64,000 nt of DNA from Chionis minor (Eukaryota; Chordata; Aves; Charadriiformes; Chionididae). The notes under the pieces were generated by a model. The model did not search any database. It was not told where the DNA came from and worked only from the letters and a program-made list of their open reading frames with translations. The stretch lies in assembly GCA_013398295.1 (NCBI GenBank), contig VZSF01008207.1, positions 744,621 to 808,620 of the forward strand, given 5' to 3'. Position numbers and translations under genes: made by a program. Of this stretch, positions 27,501-41,345 are shown piece after piece (the stretch's first letter is position 1; every line of letters begins with the position of its first letter).

Positions 27501-30041
27501 CAGATGGCAAACATCCACACCTCTTCCTCGCTGTATTCAAGGTACCAGAGTTTCCCCACTTCAAATCAGCACTATCTGTGTTTTCTGCATTTAGGAAATG
27601 AGAGCAGAAAGGCACTGAAGCAAACCCAGAATAAATCATCAAAGGAAAAGAATCTTGTGGTTAAACAGATTGGAAACTTTGGTGGTCAGGGATTTCAGCT
27701 GCGTCCGTGGCTGCTACAGCTCAGTGTGTTACAACCATAGTATGAATCTATTTCAGATGAGTTTCAGCCTCCCTACTGCCAACAGGAAAGGGGAATCAAT
27801 AATGTTGACTTTTTATTCTTCTTACTCATTTCTTAGCATTATACAACCACTTGTAACCTTATTTATTTAAGCAATAAGGCCTTTAAGGGACTTTGATCAG
27901 CTTGGCTAAAGTTTCTTCAAAGATTAACTGACGTTTTTTAAAAGTACATCAGTTTCCTTTTAAGCAGGTATTTGCTTACCACGTAACTGGGTGTCGAGTG
28001 CTATGTAGTTATAAGGTTTGCCGGGCTCAGCTGTAGATTTCCTTGAGACATACTGCTGACATCACTGAGTCTCCTCTCAGACTTTTTTTTTCTTCTCTTT
28101 CTCTCTTTCCCCCTCCCTCCCTCTCCTCCCTCCCTCTCTCTAGTTTCTTTATTCAGGTAATTCCAACTCAGACTTATTCCAACTTGTTTTTGACTGACAG
28201 TGAGGGAAGGGAGACTCTCTGAGGGTTGTGTTTTGGTTTGTTTTTTTGGGTTTTTTTGTGTGGTTTTTTTTTAAACTATGCTTTATTGAAAAGACATTCA
28301 ACCTTTCATAAAAAAGATTGTTTGACTTGTCATGACGATAACATCTAGTAAGGAATCTGAACATTGCTCTTTTACAGGTAAGAGGTATTTGTCAAAAACG
28401 CATACATGCTTAACAGTGCTTTAGAAACTGCGGAACTGAAAGCTAATAAGTAGGTTCTTTTCTGATTTCTCTCTTATTTTAGTAATAAAAGGATTTAGAA
28501 ACTGTTAAAGAAAAATGTTTGTAAGATTATGCCTTCTTTGAACTTTGAGATACAGGCAGTTCAGCAATTATAAAGAGAAAGCTGTCATGGTTTGATCTTT
28601 CTACTGATGTAAGCTACTGAATGCGAGTTTTGTAATGTATGTAGCTGATATTTTTGTATGTTGGGGAGGGGGGACATTACTGAACCTATCTTTGTAAATG
28701 TTTGCCTGCCAGAGACTTTTTCTTAGAGAAATATATACTGATTTTTAGGCTTTTAGAAGCATATATTTCAGTCAGCTCTTGCTCTTTTTTCAATGCAGAA
28801 ATCAGTTTTAGTTGACATAGTGGGAAAACTTACCTAGAACTTTATACAGTCCCTGTTACCTATCTGTATAAGAAAAGATTATGTAAGTTTTCTGTGGTAG
28901 GTATAAAGAATGTAAACATGTCTGAGTTGGAGAACATTATATATTTTCTTCTAATTTTTGCATGTGTCTTCATATTACTTGTTTACAATAGGTTTGGCTT
29001 ATCCTTAGTAATCACAGTCTGAGCCTGTGGTGCAAATTCCCCTCTACTTCAGTGTTGATCGTTTTGTGCCTCCCTTTGTATTTCCACATAGGGATCATGC
29101 TGTAGAGAGATTTACAGATAAGTTCCTTTTTTCTCCATGATGTGCTGGTTGCAAAAAGGAGCAAAGCTGTCTTTCCTTTGTGAACCAAGAGGACCTACAT
29201 TTCTTTTTAAGTAACTTTGTTTCCTTACTTGCATTGGCTGTATTGTACTTAGAGGCATTTCGAGGGTCTTTCTGATTACAGTGCCCCTGTACCTATCTGC
29301 CAAGCCTATTGTCTCTGTTCTCTTGTGATGTTATTACATGCAATTTCTTCTTTTAAAATTAAGGGGGAAAGAGGGCCATTTGCTATTGCAGAAATGTCTT
29401 CTTTATTTCCTTGGTTGTAAAATGTCACTATGCTCTCTGCACTCTCTAATAATCCGCTTATAGGAGGGGGGAAACAAACCTGGAATGTAATGTAGTGCTG
29501 GTTGTACAGTACAAACTGGCATCACTTTTGCAAAGCAGAGTGTAGACGAGACCAAAAACTTCCCCAAGAATTTCATTCCACTAAATGAGGCATGGCCTAG
29601 AGACAAAAACAGCAGCAGATGACTTCGGCTTCAGTCTTCCAACATACATACAATACTTTGGTCCTGTTACTTTTTATAGAATTTCAAATGAAAACAAATA
29701 GTTCTTTTTTATCCTGTCTCCTCATGCAATGAAACAAACAAGTCATCAACCCACAGCCCTGATTGGAGCTGAAATTTTTGTTTGTCCAGATTTCATTAAA
29801 GCAGTCTGGAATATTATTCCCTCCTTCTCTCCTGTTTCTCCCTCCTAAGACACATAGTTCACACGGGCAGGCTATATTCTTTGGGAACAGGTAGAGACCA
29901 AAGTTGTGAAGTACCAGTACTCTTGCGAGGAGCCAAGAAAAACAGAAACTTAACTGTTTTGCATGCTGAACCTCAGAACATTTTGAAATAAATTTTGTTT
30001 CACTTTGCTTCCAGGAAAAACAAAACTGATTATGGGATAAC
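15525..30041. other. Non-coding DNA, no gene seen
   Basis: Scanning both strands shows short frames only. The longest on the minus strand near 21225-21566 lacks an ATG start and matches nothing I know. T-rich and GT-rich simple stretches occur near 28230-28272. The pyrimidine tract at 28083-28141 is listed separately. This block is presumably intergenic or long intron upstream of KCNJ15. Confidence 0.55.
28083..28141. repeat. 59-base pure pyrimidine tract, G4 motif on minus strand
   Basis: Every base from 28083 to 28141 is C or T, passing from T-rich to CCCTCCC-type runs and ending CTCTCTCTAG. On the minus strand, the runs at 28109-28113, 28115-28117, 28119-28121, 28128-28130 and 28132-28134 are five G-tracts of three or more with short loops. 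This satisfies the usual intramolecular G-quadruplex pattern. Homopurine/homopyrimidine tracts of this length can also form triplex DNA. Read on the + strand, the tract would make a very strong splice acceptor polypyrimidine tract. Confidence 0.85.
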
Positions 30042-30066
30042 TTTTTTTTTTTTTTTTTTTTTTTTN
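30042..30066. repeat. Poly-T run ending in single-N gap
   Basis: Twenty-four consecutive T bases are followed by one N at 30066. The break at a homopolymer suggests a sequencing or assembly stop there, so the true run length is unknown. On the minus strand it reads as a long poly-A and could be the tail of an old retrotransposed insert, but the sequence upstream in that orientation shows nothing I can identify. Confidence 0.85.
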
Positions 30067-33000
30067 AAGTTTTTACCTTATTGGATATACCATGCATATG
30101 AAAATTAGGAAAAAACATTGGTTGGAGTACGAAATAGTTAAACTTGGACTTTTCTGTCCAAACCAATTCATTAAATGTTAAATATTTGAAAGCTATCTTC
30201 CTACTGAGCTGTCCCTCACCCCTTGGAATGAGAGAACATTCATGGCTTACTTGAATGAGTTATTACAGACTTGAGGATCATTTTAGCACTGAATGTTTTT
30301 GCATCATTAATATGGCAAATGGCTTGGCGTTAAGGATGTACACGCTCTTGGAGTAAACAGGGCACAGCTGAAAAAGCAGCTCCCTTGTATTGACTGTGCA
30401 TGAATTGAAATACCTGCTCATTCTATACCTATCTAGCCTGAATGTTGTGAAATACACATGGAGAGCAGCCAAGAACAGTGGATACAGTGCTAATTGGGCT
30501 GCAGGAAGGAAGGAAAATAGCAAGAATGAACCATAGGACCTTTCCTTCTTCCTAAGCATATGAAATTGTCTTTTTATGACTATCAAATTCTGAGGTTCAC
30601 AGCCAGTTAGAAGTCATAGTCAGGCAGAAAGGGAGAAAGCAATGACATGAATGCTCTAAGTATTACCATCCTTCACTGGACAAAATAAATGCTTGGACAT
30701 AAAGAGGGTTGGCATGTGTTTTGGGGTAAAGCATCTGCAGTCATTCTTACTTGCTGGGGAGAAAGGTGTTTGGCAAATTTCATCTTCCAGCAGAGCTCTT
30801 TGCAAACCATGGGCTGCCTTTTGTGAAAGGTTGAAACTGAACTGCTGGGACATAGGTTGGACCCAGCATTGATCTCAAGGAAGTATCATGGTGTTATGCA
30901 GCTTTCCTATCTGGAAAGCTGCATATCCTACCTTTCCTATCTATCCTTTTCCCATCTGCAGGATGCCCCTGGGGATGCTGGGAAGCCTTGTGAGCTTTTA
31001 GTCACCAAGGCTTGAGAATCCCCTTGGCCTCCTTGCTGAGGGGATCTGGTTCACTTTCCAGGTGTCAGTGGTGAGCTTTTGATCATTTTGATCTAGGCAT
31101 TTCATTACTTGCAAAGCCCCTTCCCTCCCAGCACTGTGTCTGTTGAGGTATGAGAGCCATCTGCCTCCGAGGAGGGCTTCTTGGTTAAGAAATGTCTGTC
31201 TTCCCCTTGGTTCAAAGTAGCCCCTGCAATTTGGCCTTCAGGGCATACTGCATTTTAACTGGCTTTTAAGGGGGAGGGGAGGTCTACAGCTTGGGAATTG
31301 CAGCTTGGTACCTTTTAAAACCACACTTGACTCCTTTCTGGCTTGTTTTTCTCATGGAGATTGTCAACTGGATTTGTCCATGCTTAGAGAGCCTAGGTAA
31401 ACCACCTTCACTTTGTAAATCAAAAGCGATAAAGTAAAATAAGTTTTGACTGGAACTATAGTATGGCCTGATTAGATTAATTTAATCTCTATTGCTTTAA
31501 CTGAGGTGATTCACTCTTGGTTAGACCATAGCTTGCAGGATACCTCTCTGTTTTTACACTATGAACTTTTTCTTATCTACAATTAGCACTTTTGCATTGA
31601 GGCTATATGATAAAAATGTTTATCTGTTGAATAAATTACCCTAATCTGCAATGAGGAAATATTTATAACAGTACACTTACTCGGATGACTTAAAAGGTAT
31701 ATTCTTAACATGAACTGATGAACAGAAAAGGGAAAAATATATAAGGATCCAAGTTTCCCCTTTTCCTCACTAGAATTACACAACCTGACAAAAGCATGTA
31801 ATAAAATAGATGTTCACGGTATTTTGACCAGTAAATAAATTCTTCCTGCTTAAATGATTTTTATTTCACTCAACATTTTCCAGGAAAAATATCAACGAAA
31901 AAAGTATTTCTGAATGTTTTGTACCTTGTCTGTAAAGATCCCTTTAAGTGTCCCCATATTTTCCGCTCAGCAATGATCCCACTCCAAGCTGCCTACCCTT
32001 ACTCCTGGTAAATTCCATGCCAGCTGTCCTCTTCTGAACCCCCTTCAGCCTCTCACCCAAGCAAACAGGATTCAGTTTCCTGCTGCCTTACCCAGAAATA
32101 ATGTTTCCTGAAAGTTTCCTTCCTCAAACACTTCAACAACAAACCTATCAACAGTCCCGTTTCTCCACAATAGACAGCCAAACCACAACTCTCTGGACTG
32201 CAGTAATGAATTAAAGGACGGAGAGAAGACAAGCTTTCTGTGCTTTCTGTGACTTTCACAGCATTTGAGCAAAGCTGGGCTTCATTCACACACCAAAGGA
32301 TATGGGAGGAGGTGTTCAAGTGGTACAGAACACTTGCAATTCTGAATAATTTTCTTAGGCAAACGACAAAACATTCTCGCAACAGTACAAAAGCTTAGGA
32401 TGAAAAAAATACCCAAAACTTTTAAGGCAACATTTTATTTTATTACCATATTGAGTTTCCTTAACTGGCACACTCGGTGGCCTCTATGGTACATGGTAGT
32501 TGGTCTCTTAACTGTTCCCAGATTACTGGTTTTAGATCACAACTCCTCTTTCCCTAAGATTAGATGGAAAGGCAATTGTTACAAGGGACTGTGTTTATGA
32601 GTTATAAATTAACATAACAAACGTCAGCTCATGGGTGCTGGTCTCAGTACGTCCATTACCTGTTGTGAAATGTGCTACGTAAAAGGTGCTGGAAGCACTT
32701 TTTTTTGGATAAAAAAGAGTCAAAGACTGAAATAGTCTGCAGTGTAAAATGCTTCCACAAGACTAGAGGTGAATGAACAGAATTCAGGCAGGTGTGGGAA
32801 AGCTAACAGTGCCATTTTTATCTATGTATAATGGACAAACAAAAGGCTTCAGATCTGGTTCTCATTCACACTGTGGTCGTTTTTTACTGCTATGGGAAAT
32901 GTAACGGTCAGGAGTTCTTCAGCTGGTGGTATCACACCATGAGCTCCAATTTGAGGTCTGTTTGGTTTCATTTGTGAGAACATATTTCCACAAGCAAAAT

Positions 33001-36000
33001 TCGGAAAATTGTGCTGTATATCAGTGAGCCCTGCAGAGGTCTAAAGGTCTGTCATGCTGTCAGGAATCCTAACAATATATCTTGTTTTTCCTCATACCCT
33101 TGTTCTTCTTGAGCTAATTATGCCAATAGACTTAAGGCTACAAGCCTCACTCCCTGTCCTCAGTACAGGTAACAACATTATTGGTGCTTCAGCCCAAGTC
33201 TTGAGAAGTGCCTGGTCCTTGAAGCTCATTCCTACTCTGTTCTATTGTTGCAGTTAAAAAATGAAACAACCAATAACCTAAAAAGCCAAACTGACAAAAA
33301 AAACCCCAACCAAAATTCTGTACTAAACCTTAAATAGATATTTTTTTGGAACAAAAATATCTAAAATTTAGTGTTGATTTCTTTTCCTGTCAGCATAAAA
33401 TGACCAAAGCTGTGACTTGATCATGACCCAGAATAATATTTATTGGTAGTGAATCTCCCTCCCCTGTGTAAGATCTTAGGTGACAGTGAACATAAAATCT
33501 TATTTTAAGACCATTTCTTAGTGTTTATGTGCTGAAATACAAGAAAATATTTCAATGGAACAATCCCAGTGGTATATCCTCCTACTGCACCTTGATGTGG
33601 GGTTCTGCCTTTGCAGCTGTATTTCTGGTCTGTAAGCAGTGAAAATGTAAGAGGGGGACACCACGCTACATTACTTCTTTAGATATTATAAATAAGGATA
33701 ATATAATAAAGGAAAAACTTTGGTTTCTGATTGCTTTATATGATCTTAAGAAAATTGTTAACCACACAAGCTGTCACATAAAGACTGATAGTGTCACAGA
33801 AGTCAATAACCTTTGTATTCTCCCTAGAAACTTTGATTTAATCATGTTGCTAAAAATACCTACTGTATGAGCTCAAACATTAACACTGGAATCTGCAAAA
33901 AAAGCTGGGAGAAGGACTAGATCCTCATTCCCCAGCCTCAGAAGAAAACAATGGGCAAAGTTTCAGAATTTGCTGAGTTCATAAAACTCCAGGTGCAATT
34001 AACAGATATTACTTCTGATCTTCAGCCTTGCTCAGCTTAGGACACTGCATGCCACTGAATGGCTCTGGTTTAGTTGTCTTCTCATTTTCAACTGATTACT
34101 AGCTCCATCTTGCTGAATGGCAGGTTAGGCATGGTGGAAAGCAGGGGTAGATTTGAGACGCACTGTGAAAAGGGGAACCTTCGAAAGAAGCAGTGGTGAC
34201 AAAGATGCAGGATGCAGGTTGTTTGCAGTCCGGCCCAGATGTTGTTTTTTGGAAATGCATAGGTAAAAACATCATGGATGAGGAAGCCTTTTGCAGTGCA
34301 AGCATGATGAATCCATACTTTGGTAAAGGATGTGGTGGCAGTGTGTATGTTGATGGCACAGACAAGCAAGCTGACCTGTGGCAGGGAATGTCATTAGTAA
34401 GAACCTATAAAACAGAGCAGACATATCTGTATCTTGTTTTAGATTCCTAGATAGCTTGTTTTTACACAAGAATCTGTCCATCTTCTTCAGTGCATAGTTT
34501 ACATTGTTCTACAATAACTAAACTGTATGTGGGAAGGAAAGAATACATCATGTTGTGTAATTTTACATTGGGTTCCAACTGCACAGCATCTTCTATGGGA
34601 TTTAACCTGAAAGGCTTCATAAGTACAAGTCAGACTGACATGTATTTATTTAGGATATTCCATAATATATAATTTACTTGTGTGTCATGCTACCAGGAAG
34701 AGTGGGAGCACCTTCGAATACACCAGCACAGTTGATTTCCATACGAGTGATAAAGTTGGCACCTCTCAGAAGCACTGGTCTTGCTCTACAGGTGCAAGGA
34801 TAAGATAAATCGCAGCTGTCTAAAGGTTAAGGATCTGGTCTCAGTTCATCAGACATTGCAAGGAGATGGGCACCTCCAAGCATTAGAGGAAGAAGAGGCA
34901 GACTCACTGTGAGGAGGTGTCCAGCTCTCTCCATTTGCTATGGTGCCGTAGAAGACTAGCTCAGACTAGCCAGAGAACTAGCGTGAACAGAGAGAAATTT
35001 CAGCCTACAGAATCCAACTATTAGCATTGCGGTGCATATACCTTTAGAAATGGCTCCGTTTGGTGGATCCTTGACAGCCAAGTCAGAACTATTGTCTCAC
35101 AGTGAGGTTTCCAGATGTCTGGCATTCCCAGGCAAATTTTAAGAAAAGCATATCTCCAAATTTCTTTCAGACAAACCTCACTGTTAGATAAAGAGGCTTC
35201 ATTCAATCTACCCCAGGTGTGTAGTAGGCTGAGGCATCCTGGGAAAGGAGTGTTTTCAAGAAAACAAATCACTTGTTATCAGTGCTGATGCCTATAATCA
35301 GAACACGTTATTTCTCACCATGCTGTAGGTCCTGAACATCCTTTGCAGTCAGATGAAAAAAGAAGAGGAAAACTTTACATCTGCTTTAAAACTAACAGCA
35401 AGTGAGGCATGATGAAACACAACAGAGGAACTTGCTAGGTGAACATAATGGCTAGCAGATGTTTGTTGAAGTTGTAATGTGTCTCAAACCAGGTGTATTT
35501 TCAAGATTTGCTTGAAGGGGAGGATTTCAAATATTTCAAATGGGAAGCTATTGAGGAATGGCATAAGAGAAGTCTAAAACATGAAGGGAGAAAAAAATCA
35601 CAAGGAATAGGCATTGATGAAAAAGAGGAATGAGATGCCAACAAAGAGCAAAAGAAAGCAGAGCTATAGGGGCCAGGGCAGTTAGGCTATGAGGTTTATG
35701 GGTATGAAGTAATGAAAGAGATGGTTGCATTAATGCAGTGGAAAATTATAGTCAAAATAGTAAAGAAGGAAATAAGATTTTTACCCTAGAAGTTAGAGTG
35801 ATTTGGCCATGGGACAGATGAGAAGGACTGTCAACAAAAGGTGCATTGGGAAATGGTTAGTTAATAAACTGAAATTCTGTACTTGAAGAACAGGTGAATT
35901 TTGGAGATGTTGTGGCATCAAGCTGCCTACAGACAAGAAGTCTGAGCCATACAGCAAGTGGAGCAGAGGGAGTGCTTTCAGACAGGACATGTCCTTTTGG

Positions 36001-38083
36001 GAAAGGCTGGGTTTGACAGTGTGTCACCAGAGCAGTGATTCTGCATTGCCATTAAACTGTCATCCGCCTGGTGGAGTTACAGTCTCTGAGAATTCCCAGC
36101 AATGGCGCTGCCTTAACCCTATTTGAAACATGGTGCTGCAATTTGATATGTTTTTGCATACCACTTATCTTTAGCAATTGTCTACAAAACACGAATCCTG
36201 TTCAATAGCACTAAAATAACATATAAACAGCACTAAAATATCATACAAACTTTTACTAGGTCTAGTTACATATTTCCCATCAAGTGTGTTTTACAATGAA
36301 AATGCAGGCTTCATTAAATTAAGTATTACAGGAAAAGTACAGAAGGTTAGACATCAAAAAGTTTGATTTTTCCACTGAAAGAATGATCTCTTGTGGGAGA
36401 TGTAGTTGATTTCCTCATACCCCAGTTATTCTTTATGCCTGGATTCCTCAGCCAGACTATATTTCCACTGATGTATCAAGCCTTATAACAAGGTGACAGA
36501 AAGTAATTGGGGAATGGTGGTATTTTTTGTTCTCATAAATCAGGCTGCTTGGAAAACATCAAAGTGACTTCTGAAATTCACGGCATCTGGAAAACTTACA
36601 AAAAACAAGGTAGAAGTTGCTGAATATTGTAGAATTTTAAAAATAAGTTTGCGGTATTCTGAATGTAGTCGGAAACTATTCTCAGCAGAACATGAACAAT
36701 GTTCTATTCAGTCTAATTACTTCAGTGATCAAAGCTAGACCTTCCCAAGTTCCCAACTGTATGAGACTGCGGAACTTTTGAGATGACATGGGGTCATAAA
36801 AGAGCACTCATAAAGATAAGGTATGTGTAAATAAACAAGCAAAATAACCTCCTTTGAGTATAAGGAAATGTAGGAACTTTGAAAAACAGCATGAGCTTTT
36901 TTCTTGTTTGAGCACATTATTGTTGCTTTTTTTCAGCCTGTTGCAGCATAGCACCACAGAGCTTTTATGGAGGTTCCCAAGAAACTATAGGATAAATAAA
37001 AATTAGTAGTGAGTCACACAGTTATGTCCCTGGATCCTAACGATGGGGATAGGCAATGGTTCTGCTGTGTTCTCCTAAGAGGAACAGTAGTTCATTGCAC
37101 AAGCTTCTCTTGTCACCAAACCAGACAGGAAACTCACATGGTCTTTACAGTTACAGAAGGCTGGGATTTTTCATCTGAAAGTCTTATAGGCCGAAAATGC
37201 AGATTTAGGTCAGATGAGAGATTTAATGAATTCATGGGAACAAGATAGAGCAGCTTAGACTGAAAAAGTCTGAAAACAATTTTGAAAAGTAAAAAAATTT
37301 CATATTGACTTTGTGGAAGCAAGATGTTGCGATTTGTCACTTCAAGCAGTGCTTTGTTTCTCACCTGATTTAAATTAGATGAACACACACACATCTCTAT
37401 ACTAATTTCAAAGCAAAATGCAAGGTTTAGTTTTGATTTGCACAGTGTCTTCAATCCAGAATGACTTTTTTTTTTTAATTTTGTCAGAAAAGTTGAAACT
37501 TATTTTTTGCATTTTTTGTTTGTTTTGATATTTTTGGTTTGGCAAGAAAATCAAAAAACATTGATGTGCACCAGTACATTCATGCTATTTCCTCCCTTTC
37601 AGAAGCCACAGTCTCTGCAGCGGACTGAGGGGTCTGTGTCATGGAAACTGGCAGGGACTGAGTAATTTGGGAAAGCAATGAGGAAAACAAATATTCTTTT
37701 TCCTCTGATTCCTTGGGAGTTTATCTGGAAGACATACAACCCTGGGCTGTGTAACGTTCCAATCAAGAAACTCAGGGAACAGATTTTTCTTTAAAAATCT
37801 AATTTTTTTTATTCCAATTTTTGCAATATAAGAGTGACAATAAGGTTCTGTACAATGGTAGCATTTTGTTGATGGAAAGGCTAAACAATTAACCTAGCAT
37901 ATTTTCATTTCCATCCTCTCACAACGAAGGGATACAAGACAGCCCACATATTTAAAACCATGGGCTAATTCAACTTAACTTGGCAGGTGAACAGAGGCTT
38001 GAGAAATTGCATTCCAACAAGCTTTATGAAACTAGGTGGCTCTGTAAGTTAGAGACACTTTATTAATGCCTTCCCTGAGAAGA
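30067..38083. other. Non-coding DNA, no gene seen
   Basis: This is AT-leaning unique sequence with only short open frames, none resembling a known protein. A 22-base tandem duplication lies at 36207-36250. No RNA gene or recognisable transposon was seen. Confidence 0.55.
36207..36250. repeat. 22-bp tandem duplication
   Basis: Two adjacent 22-base units, 36207-36228 and 36229-36250, both begin AGCACTAAAATA and end CAAAC or TAAAC, differing at about two positions. This is a simple local duplication with no apparent function. Confidence 0.8.
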
Positions 38084-38181
38084 GGAAATCAAGAGCGACC
38101 AGTTTTAACCAGACATCAGAGAATCCACCTGGAGGCAAGTACAATGGAAAATGCTTTGCATGGAGCGTGCAAGTTGTCACA
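38084..38181 (+). pseudogene. Decayed C2H2 zinc-finger fragment
   Basis: Translation at 38105-38128 gives LTRHQRIH, the C-terminal half of a classical Kruppel-type zinc finger including both zinc-binding histidines with the H-x3-H spacing. Just before it, GGAAAT resembles a decayed GKSF region. After the second histidine the frame slips: from 38146 another frame reads GKCFAWSVQVVT, which resembles the start of a following finger. The linker and the cysteine pair of that finger are largely lost. A frameshift and missing cysteines make this a relic, not a working gene. It may be a retrocopy or translocated piece of a zinc-finger gene. The match rests on one exact eight-residue motif plus a weaker second one. 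Confidence 0.5.
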
Positions 38182-41100
38182 GCCCTGGGGTTCAACCTGG
38201 AGATGCAATAGTGGGAGGGAGCATGGCCTTGTGGGTTCCTTCCCCATGGGCTAGCAGCTCCTGCCACCCCATGAGCTACAACGGCAGCCCTTGTAGGAGG
38301 GAAGGCGTGGGCAGGGGTGGAAAGGTGGTAGTCCTGCAGCCTTCCCTGCTGTGGGGTGGCAAGAGGAGCCCTTTGCTCTCAGTTCACCACCTTTCACCAA
38401 GAGGCACATGGCCTGAAACAGCCAATCAAAGAGAGCATAGAATGACACAGCCGAAAACTATTGTTTCCATTTAAAACTCCCCAACGTGTCTCACCGTTAA
38501 GCTTTGATTTATTTTTTTTTCATCCTTCTCATAAAATAACAATGCATGCAAGACTGTTCCTACTTCATATAAGCAAAATGGAAACACATACCAGCCAGCA
38601 GCTTATGCTACTTTTGCTTTATAATTATTAATTTTTAAATCTCCTTAGCACTCCATAAATACAGCTCTGAGTCCCGAGCAAGCAGTGGGGCTCGGGCCCC
38701 ATGCACCTCCGACCATGGGCAGAAATAGAGTATTCCCATAGACAATACAGAGGCTCTCTCCTGTTTCTGCTCTGAAATGACAGATATAACTAAATTCCTC
38801 TGGACGCCTTTCCTCCCTCTCCTGTACACACTCTCCCCCTGCTCCCGCCAAAATGTGCAGAAGTGGAAAAAAGGGCATTTTTCCATTCATTGCATGGAGA
38901 GTATGAAAGCTTGGCACACAAGTGAGCTATGTACTGGAATTTGGGTGGGTCTAGGAAAAAGCACAGACTTCAATGGAACACATATATGGGTGTGTGTGTA
39001 TGTGTGAGAAAAAGCCTTTTAAACCTTAAATTAACCACATTCATGGATTGGTCAGGAAAATAAAGAGAAAGCTGCCTTGAAATAAAACTCTTGGGCAGTG
39101 CTGAGAATAAGGAACCCTAAACCAATATGAAAGTGTCACTCATATTTTTCGTTTGTCCCTGACCACTTCAAAGAGGCAGGTGAAAGGCTCTGGTTTATGC
39201 ACCAGTGCAGAATTTAGTGGTTTATACAAACCCCGTGACCATTTCTGTCCACCCTGGGAGCTGTGGCCACGCTCTGCAAGGCCAGTGAGGAGGCAACATT
39301 TGGCTGGGAGCAATGGCAGGGATGGGACAGGAACGGGGACAGGAATGGAGATGGGGTGCGTGAGCCCCAGGGTGACAGCAGTGGCCTCCTGGGGACTGGG
39401 TTGTGACCATGTAGGCAGTGTTTTGGCAAAGCATGAAGGGAGACTTGATTGGGGAAGGACTTGACTTCGAGACCATAAGCACAGGTTGCTGTTGCTGGTC
39501 ATTGTGGATGTGTCTGAGACTTGCCGTTTGAGAAAATTATTTTGCGTCAAGATCTAGACACATTATTAAGGGTAATAATAGCACAAAGGGAAATGTGTAA
39601 AAGAAGATGCATTCACAACTGACTCTAGATACACTAAAATCTCTCACATTGATACTTCATATTTGCAACTGCTTGTGCTTTACAGAATAGGCGATGTATC
39701 ATTTATGAAAACGCGCATAACCATGAAGTAATATTTTAAATAGTAAAAATGAACCTATAATTTCTATGTAAGTGCATATGCATGTTTGCTTGTGAAATAC
39801 CATGTGTCCTGATTTTATTGGACACTATTGAATTTTCTTTCCAGAATTTAAAATATTTAATGTTTTGTTTCTGTTAAGTAGCTACCAAATATTTGTTTGA
39901 GATCAAGTAGGACTTGCTCTCTGTTTATCAGACCTGGACAATCAAGGGAAATGGGTGCTTGGTGCAATTTGAAATCTTTGTAGTGCAGAGAGAACAGAGT
40001 AGGAATGAACATTTTTGAAGCTGTTGTGTCCCTCAAAGAGAATACTGGCCACACTTTGTAATTCACAATAAAGTAATTAATTATCAAAAAATAAGTAAGT
40101 AATCTATACCTGTCCCTGCCGTACCTGCAGTAACATCTGTGCTTTGCCTAAGAGAGAAAGACATTCAATTTAAAACTCATTAGGTTTAGGTGAGGGAAGT
40201 GGATACTCTGTCTCACAGGCTGCATTTTGCTAGCATGAAAGAAGAGTCACTTTTTGAAAACATTTTCCACTGTATGAACTTGTTCACACAGGTAGAGCAA
40301 TTCTTCATAACCAAATAACTTCCTGAGAAAGCCAGCTTGTAACAAGTTTTAAGATGAAACTATGACAAACCTATCCTTCTTTCTTGGAAATGTGCTTTGT
40401 AGTATTGCAAAAATCACAAGGTCAAATTCACTGATATGTCCTGGCCATGCAGAGAAGCCATAAATTTGGCTTAATTAGCACATTACTCTGCATTTATTTT
40501 TACTCTGCCTAGGTGAAGCAGCAGAAAGCAGCTACACCATACAGGTAAGAGAGACCCAGAAACTGTCTCAGAGAAAAAGCTTTTCTACTGTAACAAGGTC
40601 CATCTTTCTGCTCAGTCCAAGTGTGCTATTTCACGAGTTAAATTTGATTCTGTCTACATTAGGCACTAGATGAACAAAAAGTTGCCAATATAGAGACCTT
40701 TAAATAAAATGCTTTTTTCCCTTGCTGGTTTCCTTGACTTTTGCAGCCTTACCATTATATTCAATGCTATTGAAGTTTTTACATATGTTAAAAGTGCAAA
40801 AATTTTTTGGGTGGAAAATGCTTTTCATAGACTGGTATTTCAGTTTTTAGAGGTAGTGGCTGCATAGAGATGAAAAATTATAAACATGTTTATTTTGGCA
40901 GTGTTTGTGAATATGTACACAGAGTGGGCTAACTGTAGGGTAAGAAGGTCATCCCTCCATCAGCGTAATGTCTTGTGGTATGGGCTAAAGGAGTGTTGTG
41001 ATTTATGGGAAACACAGCTTTCATATGGAGAGAACATACTAAAAAATCTGCCGCAGCAAAAGCCTGACACCCTGCAGGGAGCCTCACCTCACGGCCACAC

Positions 41101-41345
41101 CTATACAGAGCTATGAGAGTCCCAGTGTGCAATGACTAATTAAAAAACAAAACCCAACTTGACTGGCATACAGTGCCTGCATCATGCAATGAGTTGGCAT
41201 CACAAATGGTAATTAAAAAGAGAGCTGCTAAGCCAGTGGATGTGTTCATACCGTACGATGCTGTACTGAGTCGATGCCCCGGCTCATTAGAGAGAGACAA
41301 GGCTGGTGTTGGGACCTGGTGTCCAATGTCGGGTTTGAGGTTCTG
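38182..41345. other. Non-coding DNA, no gene seen
   Basis: Includes GC-richer patches near 38200-38360 and 39240-39470 (with GGGACAGGAA-like short repeats at about 39323-39347) and a GT-rich run near 38988-39005. Overlapping open frames on both strands at 39.15-39.55 kb arise from the GC-rich base composition and have no recognisable domains. Confidence 0.55.

Noticed and set aside
29684..30166. 160-codon minus-strand frame across the poly-T/N
   Set aside because: Carried by a poly-lysine run encoded by the homopolymer and passes through an N; not a credible gene.
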